From positions 1-32,099 of the forward strand of contig CAIXTG010000225.1 of NCBI GenBank assembly GCA_903922325.1: a stretch of DNA of 32,099 nt, in the 5' to 3' direction. Position numbers and translations under genes: made by a program. The notes below the pieces were generated by a model. It was not told the origin of the DNA. It did not search any database and saw only the letters and a list, made by a program, of their open reading frames with translations. Every line of letters starts with the position of its first letter. The first letter of the stretch is position 1. Source of the stretch: an uncultured Actinomycetes bacterium (GTDB lineage: Bacteria; Actinomycetota; Actinomycetes; Nanopelagicales; Nanopelagicaceae). Positions 27,935 to 32,099 of the stretch are shown one piece after another.

Positions 27935-28684
27935 ATGAATCGCGATTATTTAGTAATCGTTCCCACCTATAACGAGATAACTAGTATTGGCGTTTTATTA
28001 CCTCAATTGCTCGAACTAAATCTCGATATTTTAATTGTCGATGATGGTTCACCAGATGGCACGGCCGATGCTTGTCGCGCACTTGGCCTAGAAAGTGGCC
28101 GCATTGTTGTTGTCGAGCGAAAGAAAAAATTAGGTTTAGGCAGCGCGTATAAAGCTGGCTTCAAATATGGTGAGGATCGTGGCTATAAATATTTAATCGA
28201 AATGGATGCAGATGGGTCACACCAAGTTAGCGATCTACTTTCGTTGATGACAGCAATTCAAGAGAAGCAACCAGATTTAGTAATTGGCTCTCGATGGGTT
28301 ACAGGTGGCGCAGTTGAGAACTGGGCTCGTCGCCGGCAATGGCTATCAAGGTCAGCCAATGTTTATGCCAAGTTGTTGCTTGGCGGCAAAGTAAAAGATA
28401 TGACTGCGGGATTTCGTATTTATCGCACCGAAAAACTTATTCAGATTGATCTGGAATCTGTTAAGAGCGAGGGCTACTGCTTTCAAATTGAGATGACCAT
28501 GCGAATGGCTCAATTAGGTGGCGAGATCTTGGAATCGCCAATTACATTTATTGAACGCAAATATGGCGTTAGCAAGATGTCGAAAAAGATTGTTTTTGAG
28601 GCGATTTATCGAGTCACAGCGTGGGGTTTAAGCGCGAAATTCCGAAGAAAACGCACCTTCATAGCCACTTGCGATAGGCCGTGA
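27935..28684 (+). CDS. polyprenol-phosphate mannose/hexose synthase-like glycosyltransferase (GT2, DPM1/Ppm1 type)
   Basis: 249 residues, the size of single-domain DPM1/Ppm1-like enzymes. The GT-A fold motifs are VIVPTYNE (7-14), IVDDGSPDGTAD with Asp36/Asp37, and the metal-binding MDADGSH with Asp91 and Asp93. Later family motifs are DLVIGSRWVTGG, DMTAGFRIYR and FIERKYGVSKMS. Such enzymes transfer mannose from GDP-mannose to polyprenyl phosphate on the cytoplasmic face, feeding protein or lipoglycan mannosylation in actinobacteria. There are no added membrane helices or Lnt-like domain, unlike the fused mycobacterial Ppm1. It ends just before the riboswitch promoter region. Confidence 0.88.
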   Translation: MNRDYLVIVPTYNEITSIGVLLPQLLELNLDILIVDDGSPDGTADACRALGLESGRIVVVERKKKLGLGSAYKAGFKYGEDRGYKYLIEMDADGSHQVSDLLSLMTAIQEKQPDLVIGSRWVTGGAVENWARRRQWLSRSANVYAKLLLGGKVKDMTAGFRIYRTEKLIQIDLESVKSEGYCFQIEMTMRMAQLGGEILESPITFIERKYGVSKMSKKIVFEAIYRVTAWGLSAKFRRKRTFIATCDRP

Positions 28685-28690
28685 TAAGTT
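28682..28690 (+). promoter_or_regulatory. candidate extended -10 promoter for the riboswitch transcript
   Basis: TGATAAGTT fits an extended -10 element (TGn plus TANNNT) and would start transcription near 28697, about 30 bases before the riboswitch core. No good -35 box is evident, so this is tentative. Confidence 0.35.
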
Positions 28691-28727
28691 CAGCGCACTT
28701 GATCCAAGCGGCTAGCCGTAGAAATCA

Positions 28728-28855
28728 TGTGGCGTTGCGTTTAGCGAAATCCGGTTTGATTCCGGTGCTGTCCCGCAACTGTAAAGGTCGAAAGATCTAA
28801 GCCAGGTCGCCTGGCGTGACGCCGAAAGTGTTATCCAACCTCGGAGGAAGGTTGG
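28728..28855 (+). promoter_or_regulatory. cobalamin (B12) riboswitch aptamer
   Basis: The conserved cobalamin-riboswitch core is visible: a CCGG-TTTGATT-CCGG hairpin (28751-28765), CTGTCCCGCAACTGTAA (28768-28784), and the B12-box hairpin GCCAGG/CCTGGC (28801-28806 with 28810-28815). The closing stem pairs GGCGT (28731-28735) with ACGCC (28819-28823). A downstream hairpin CCAACCT/AGGTTGG (28835-28841 with 28849-28855) is in the position of the P13 regulatory hairpin. It lies upstream of a B12-type ABC importer, as expected for feedback control by cobalamin. Confidence 0.93.
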
Positions 28856-28892
28856 GCCTTTACGCGGAACTTTTCGTTTAATTGCCCCCTTT

Positions 28893-28922
28893 CTCCCTCA
28901 AATGTCTTGAGGGAGTATTTTT
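28893..28922 (+). terminator. riboswitch terminator that also carries the btuF ribosome-binding site
   Basis: A perfect 9-bp stem (CTCCCTCAA 28893-28901 with TTGAGGGAG 28907-28915), a 5-base loop and TATTTTT ending at 28922 form an intrinsic terminator directly abutting the ATG at 28923. GAGGGAG in its 3' arm is the only good Shine-Dalgarno for that ATG (7-base spacing), so the same hairpin would hide the ribosome-binding site. A competing pairing of 28843-28851 with 28888-28896 would open it. Confidence 0.9.
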
Positions 28923-29843
28923 ATGTTTAAAAGGTTTACTCGACCGACTGCACTCTTGGTCACAGTGTTATTACTTGCCCCACTGGCACCAGTTAACGCA
29001 GCATCTACGGCAACAAAATATCCATTGATTATTTCATCTGGTGGATACTCAACAACAATTGCTAAAAAACCAACTCGTATTATTTCCCTTTCGCCAAGTG
29101 CGACTGAATCACTATTTGAAATCGGCGCCGGCAAACAAGTTTTGGCTGTTGACTCACTTTCGAATTTTCCCAAGTCGGCTCCGATTACTGAGCTGAGTGC
29201 ATTTGAGCCAAATGTTGAAGCAATCGCAGCGCTAAAACCAGATCTGGTAGTTCTGTCCGTTGATGCTATGAAATCTTTGGTAGTCAAAGAAGCACTCGAG
29301 AAATTAAAGATCCCGGTATTGATGGAACAGGCACCAGAGAACTTAGCCCAGGCATATAAAGAAATTGAAGTGCTTGGCGCAGTAACTGATCACACATCAG
29401 AGGCCAAGAAATTAACTTTCAAAATGGCAGCGCTAATCAAATCGATTATCAACCGAACCAAAAAAACCGTCAAGATAACTTTCTTCCATGAGCTCGACAA
29501 CACGCTTTATTCAGTTACTTCCGATACTTTCATCGGCAAGGTCTATAAGGACTTTGGCCTGATTAACATCGCAGATAAGGCTGCTGGGGCTGATTCTTAT
29601 GGCTATCCGCAACTATCGGCTGAATATTTATTAAAGACTGATCCAGATGTTATTTTCTTGGCAGATGCCGAATATGGCGAAAGTGCAGCTACGGTAAAGG
29701 CGCGCGCTGGTTGGTCTGGCATAACTGCTGTTACCAAGAAGAATGTATTTGCGCTACCAAATGACATTCCTTCAAGATGGGGGCCACGACTTGTTGATTT
29801 CTATCGCTATGTTGCTGCCTCATTGTCAAAGGTGAAGAAGTAA
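28923..29843 (+). CDS. btuF: vitamin B12 ABC transporter substrate-binding protein (BtuF-like)
   Basis: 306 residues of the cluster A-II (BtuF/FhuD-type) helical-backbone binding proteins. A signal peptide ends near residue 26 (PVNAAS); there is no lipobox cysteine. The domain begins with PTRIISLSPSATESLFEIGAG and continues with ELSAFEPNVEAIAALKPDLVVLS, both typical of BtuF. The C-terminal part has KARAGWSGITAVTKKNVFALP. It captures cobalamin outside the membrane for the BtuCD importer encoded next. The overlap of its Shine-Dalgarno with the upstream riboswitch terminator places its transcription and translation under cobalamin control. The substrate assignment rests on the riboswitch plus family; a haem or siderophore role is much less likely. 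Confidence 0.92.
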   Translation: MFKRFTRPTALLVTVLLLAPLAPVNAASTATKYPLIISSGGYSTTIAKKPTRIISLSPSATESLFEIGAGKQVLAVDSLSNFPKSAPITELSAFEPNVEAIAALKPDLVVLSVDAMKSLVVKEALEKLKIPVLMEQAPENLAQAYKEIEVLGAVTDHTSEAKKLTFKMAALIKSIINRTKKTVKITFFHELDNTLYSVTSDTFIGKVYKDFGLINIADKAAGADSYGYPQLSAEYLLKTDPDVIFLADAEYGESAATVKARAGWSGITAVTKKNVFALPNDIPSRWGPRLVDFYRYVAASLSKVKK

Positions 29844-29847
29844 ACAA

Positions 29848-30864
29848 ATGAAAAAGAATCAGATCGATCGCGTGTGGCGTTGGCAGATTACTGCCAGCGC
29901 TGCCGTGGCGTTGCTGATTGCTTGTTTGCTTGGCGTGGGCTTTGGCCCAGTTAACTTAAATTTCGGTTCAATCATTAAAACTTTGTTGGGGCTACCTAAC
30001 GGCCTTGAAAATGAAGATCGCACTTTGTTACTTGAATTGCGTTTGCCTCGAGTTGTGTTGGGTGCTCTAGTTGGTGCAGCCCTTGCGACAAGTGGTGCGG
30101 TTTACCAAAGTGTATTTAGAAATCCATTAGCTGATCCATATTTACTTGGTGCAGCATCTGGGGCTGGCTTGGGTGCAACGATCGCGATCACTAATGGTGG
30201 TGGCGACCTGCATGCGCTCTTGCCAATCTTTGCATTCTTAGGTGGCGTGCTAGCTGTTGCTGCAACTTTCCTAGTTGCCGGCAGGCTATTTGCTGACCCA
30301 AGTACTTTGTTATTAGCAGGTATCGCTGTTGGTTCTTTTGCAACTGCGTTCCAAACTTATTTGCAACAGCGAAATAGCGCAGCTTTGCGTCCGGTGTATT
30401 CCTGGATTTTGGGCGAACTAACTGTTGCCAATTGGGATGTAGTTAAGTGGGCTGGCTTCTATATTTTGATCGCGCTCTTCGTATTAATCCGTATTTCCAA
30501 AGTACTTGATGCCCTGATGCTAAGTGATGAAGAGGCTTATTCGTTAGGGGTTTCACCGCAGAAAATCCGCCTGATTGCCGTTGCTGCCGCGACTCTGGCT
30601 ACTGCAACTGCCGTTTCCGCAAGTGGCTTAATCGGATTCGTGGGAATCGTGGTTCCGCACTTAGTTCGAGGTTTAACCAAGCGGGCCACAAACCGTTCGT
30701 TACTTTCAATCGCTTTTGTTGGAGCTGCATTCCTAGTAATTGCCGACCTCGGAGCACGCACGTTGCTATCCCCGGCAGAGCTACCGATCGGCGTCATTAC
30801 TGCCTTTGTTGGCGCTCCATTCTTTCTTTTCGTCCTACGAGCACGCAATCGAGGTAGCCAGTGA
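29848..30864 (+). CDS. btuC: vitamin B12 ABC transporter permease (BtuC-like, FecCD family)
   Basis: 338 residues with about ten hydrophobic helices, the FecCD/BtuC length. Signature stretches are LRLPRVVLGALVGAALATSGAVYQ (positions about 65-88; key residues LRLPR), RNPLADPYLLGAASGAGLGA and FVGIVVPHLVRG near the end. It forms the membrane channel for cobalamin. The ATG begins four bases after the btuF stop, and its own stop overlaps the ATPase start (GTGA), indicating one translationally coupled operon under the riboswitch. Confidence 0.93.
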   Translation: MKKNQIDRVWRWQITASAAVALLIACLLGVGFGPVNLNFGSIIKTLLGLPNGLENEDRTLLLELRLPRVVLGALVGAALATSGAVYQSVFRNPLADPYLLGAASGAGLGATIAITNGGGDLHALLPIFAFLGGVLAVAATFLVAGRLFADPSTLLLAGIAVGSFATAFQTYLQQRNSAALRPVYSWILGELTVANWDVVKWAGFYILIALFVLIRISKVLDALMLSDEEAYSLGVSPQKIRLIAVAAATLATATAVSASGLIGFVGIVVPHLVRGLTKRATNRSLLSIAFVGAAFLVIADLGARTLLSPAELPIGVITAFVGAPFFLFVLRARNRGSQ

Positions 30865-31637
30865 TTAATATCGAAAATCTCTCAGTTCGTTTTGATAACG
30901 CTGAAGTATTGCAATCAATTAATTTAGATATTCCCGAAGGCACTTGGAGTTGTTTGGTTGGTCCAAATGGCGCCGGCAAAACAACGCTCTTGCGCACAAT
31001 GCTGGGCATGCAACCTTATTCCGGATCGATTAAATATAACGGTCGAGAAATTGCTAAGAACAAATCTTTAAATATTGCATTTGTTCCGCAGCGCCCATCT
31101 ATTCCAGCAGCAATGAGCGTGGCTGAATATGTGATGTTAGGTCGCGCGAAGCTAGATGGCTGGGGTAAAGAAAGCGCGCACAGTCGCAACATCGTTCACG
31201 AGATGTTAGAAGCTACGCAGTTACTTGGCATGCAAAGCCAATCGGTAAACACACTTTCAGGTGGCGAGATGCAACGTGTGTTAATCGCGCGCGCTCTAGT
31301 TCAAGAACCCGAAGTAATGTTGCTCGATGAACCAACAAGTGCTCTTGATCTTCATCATCAGATTGCAGTACTAAACAAAGTTGAAGAGATTAAAGCAACT
31401 GGGGTAACCATTATTTCAACAATGCACGACATCACATTGGGCGCGATGTATGCAGAGCGAATAATTATTATGCAAAGTGGCCGAGTGCTATTAGATGGTG
31501 AATCACAATCGGTTATTCACTCACCCGAGCTGCGCAGCGCTTTTGATGATCGCATCAGCGTGCATCTGCTTGAGAATGGCCGCCCGGTAATCATTGCGGC
31601 CAAGCGTGCGGCAGGGTTAGATCAAGGGGTTATTTAG
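30861..31637 (+). CDS. btuD: vitamin B12 ABC transporter ATP-binding protein (BtuD-like)
   Basis: 258 residues. All ATPase motifs are intact: Walker A GPNGAGKTT (34-42), Q-loop Gln77, signature LSGGE (132-136), Walker B VMLLDE (152-157) and switch His189 (STMHD). The GTG start overlaps the TGA of the permease gene in GTGA. It energises the BtuFC importer. A 20-30 residue C-terminal extension (residues beyond about 230) carries no further domain. The downstream inverted repeat at 31641-31665 may end the operon. Confidence 0.93.
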   Translation: MINIENLSVRFDNAEVLQSINLDIPEGTWSCLVGPNGAGKTTLLRTMLGMQPYSGSIKYNGREIAKNKSLNIAFVPQRPSIPAAMSVAEYVMLGRAKLDGWGKESAHSRNIVHEMLEATQLLGMQSQSVNTLSGGEMQRVLIARALVQEPEVMLLDEPTSALDLHHQIAVLNKVEEIKATGVTIISTMHDITLGAMYAERIIIMQSGRVLLDGESQSVIHSPELRSAFDDRISVHLLENGRPVIIAAKRAAGLDQGVI

Positions 31638-31640
31638 TAC

Positions 31641-31665
31641 CTAACCTCACTAATTTAGGGGTTAG
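31641..31665. repeat. inverted repeat after the btu operon
   Basis: CTAACCTC (31641-31648) pairs with GGGGTTAG (31658-31665) over 8 bp with one G-U. It is directly after btuD but lacks a T run on either side, so it is either a weak terminator or an operator for the next gene. Confidence 0.45.
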
Positions 31666-31703
31666 AGATAGTAATTCTCGCCCATCTAAGTAACCCTTTC
31701 CTT

Positions 31704-32099
31704 ATGAGCGAGCTCGATTCAGATATCACCCTTTCGCGAATTCGCCCGCCTGAATTACCAGCTAATTTCCTCTCGCGGCACCACCTATTTGAGTTAATTG
31801 ATGATCGAGCGCCGGGCTACACGATGGTGGTGGCACCGGCTGGATATGGAAAAACTTCGCTGATTGCTGAGTGGGCGAAACAAAGTAAGAAAAAAGTTGT
31901 TTGGTACACGATGTCAGACACGGATAGTTCAGTCGGGCTAGCTGAATATTTAATAAGTGCGATCCGCCAGGAGTTTCCGAATTTCGCACCAGATTTAGAA
32001 GCAAAAACAGTTACTTCAATTTTTCAAGCTATTGCAAATCTTAAGGAAGATATTGTTTTAGTTCTAGATAACGTGGTTGACGTTTTCACTTATCAATTA
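31704..32099 (+). CDS. LuxR/MalT-like STAND ATPase transcriptional regulator, N-terminal part only
   Basis: 132 codons run open to the window edge, so only the start of a large protein (family members are about 850-950 residues) is visible. The opening LSRIRPPELPANFLSRHHLFELI and the Walker A loop APAGYGKTS (44-52), followed by AEWAKQSKKKVVWYTMSDTDSS and the Walker B strand VLVLDN (118-123), are characteristic of MalT/LAL-type regulators with an NB-ARC-like ATPase. A C-terminal LuxR helix-turn-helix would be expected beyond the window. The ATG at 31704 is the first in frame; a TAACCC stretch shortly upstream (31691-31696) may be its -10 box. Its target is unknown. Confidence 0.82.
   Translation, partial: MSELDSDITLSRIRPPELPANFLSRHHLFELIDDRAPGYTMVVAPAGYGKTSLIAEWAKQSKKKVVWYTMSDTDSSVGLAEYLISAIRQEFPNFAPDLEAKTVTSIFQAIANLKEDIVLVLDNVVDVFTYQL

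Noticed and set aside
31762-32004. 80-codon minus-strand frame at the right edge
   Set aside because: It is antisense to the MalT-like regulator, which shows Walker A and B motifs in the plus-strand frame.

Overview
The window looks like a compact, moderately low-G+C (mid-40s % by eye, not counted) actinobacterial chromosome. The freshwater acI/Nanopelagicales lineage ('Ca. Planktophila'-like) is the best guess. Reasons: very short or overlapping intergenic spaces, GTG/TTG starts, many apparently leaderless genes, a bifunctional KatG, a MalEFG-type sugar transporter under a LacI repressor, a polyprenol-phosphate mannose synthase-like enzyme, and several secreted proteins with Lys/Thr/Pro/Ala-rich wall-type segments. 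Taxonomy is an inference. I saw no insertion sequence, prophage gene or CRISPR array.

Layout. 1-316: end of a possible tRNA, its terminator, an atypical tRNA-like gene (143-217) and a second terminator. 349-6489: a YciI-like gene, then a divergent LacI regulator and a sugar ABC transporter (binding protein, MalF, MalG) with a clear promoter and perfect palindromic operator, an intra-operon hairpin and a downstream esterase; no ATPase gene is present. 6486-14213: metabolic and stress genes (DUF1761, GNAT, DinB, KatG, FAD/Fe-S 2-hydroxyacid dehydrogenase, SDR, stand-alone TipAS domain), several interlocked at their stop codons. 14283-21365: envelope region with UppP, an OmpR/PhoP-type two-component system, phased TTCAC repeats in the divergent intergenic region and four consecutive exported proteins, the last built as an A-B-A-B duplication. 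21421-28684: MMPL/RND transporter, GNAT, AlkD-like glycosylase, TrhO, YaaA, SRPBCC, SIS-domain deaminase/isomerase and a Ppm1/DPM1-like glycosyltransferase. 28685-31637: cobalamin riboswitch followed by btuFCD-type B12 uptake genes. 31704-end: start of a MalT/LuxR-like STAND ATPase regulator, cut by the window edge.

How the genes work together. The LacI operator sits just after the predicted transcription start, so the sugar importer is probably induced by its substrate, with the hairpin after the binding-protein gene favouring excess binding protein over permease. KatG and YaaA belong to peroxide defence; AlkD adds DNA repair. UppP, the mannosyltransferase and the secreted proteins point to envelope building. 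The riboswitch makes B12 import depend on cobalamin shortage, as expected for an organism that scavenges the vitamin. The most notable regulatory observations are a riboswitch expression platform in which one hairpin is both terminator and Shine-Dalgarno sequestor, with a visible antiterminator alternative, and a recurring TANNNT box ending 6-7 bases before the start codon of many genes, which implies leaderless transcripts.
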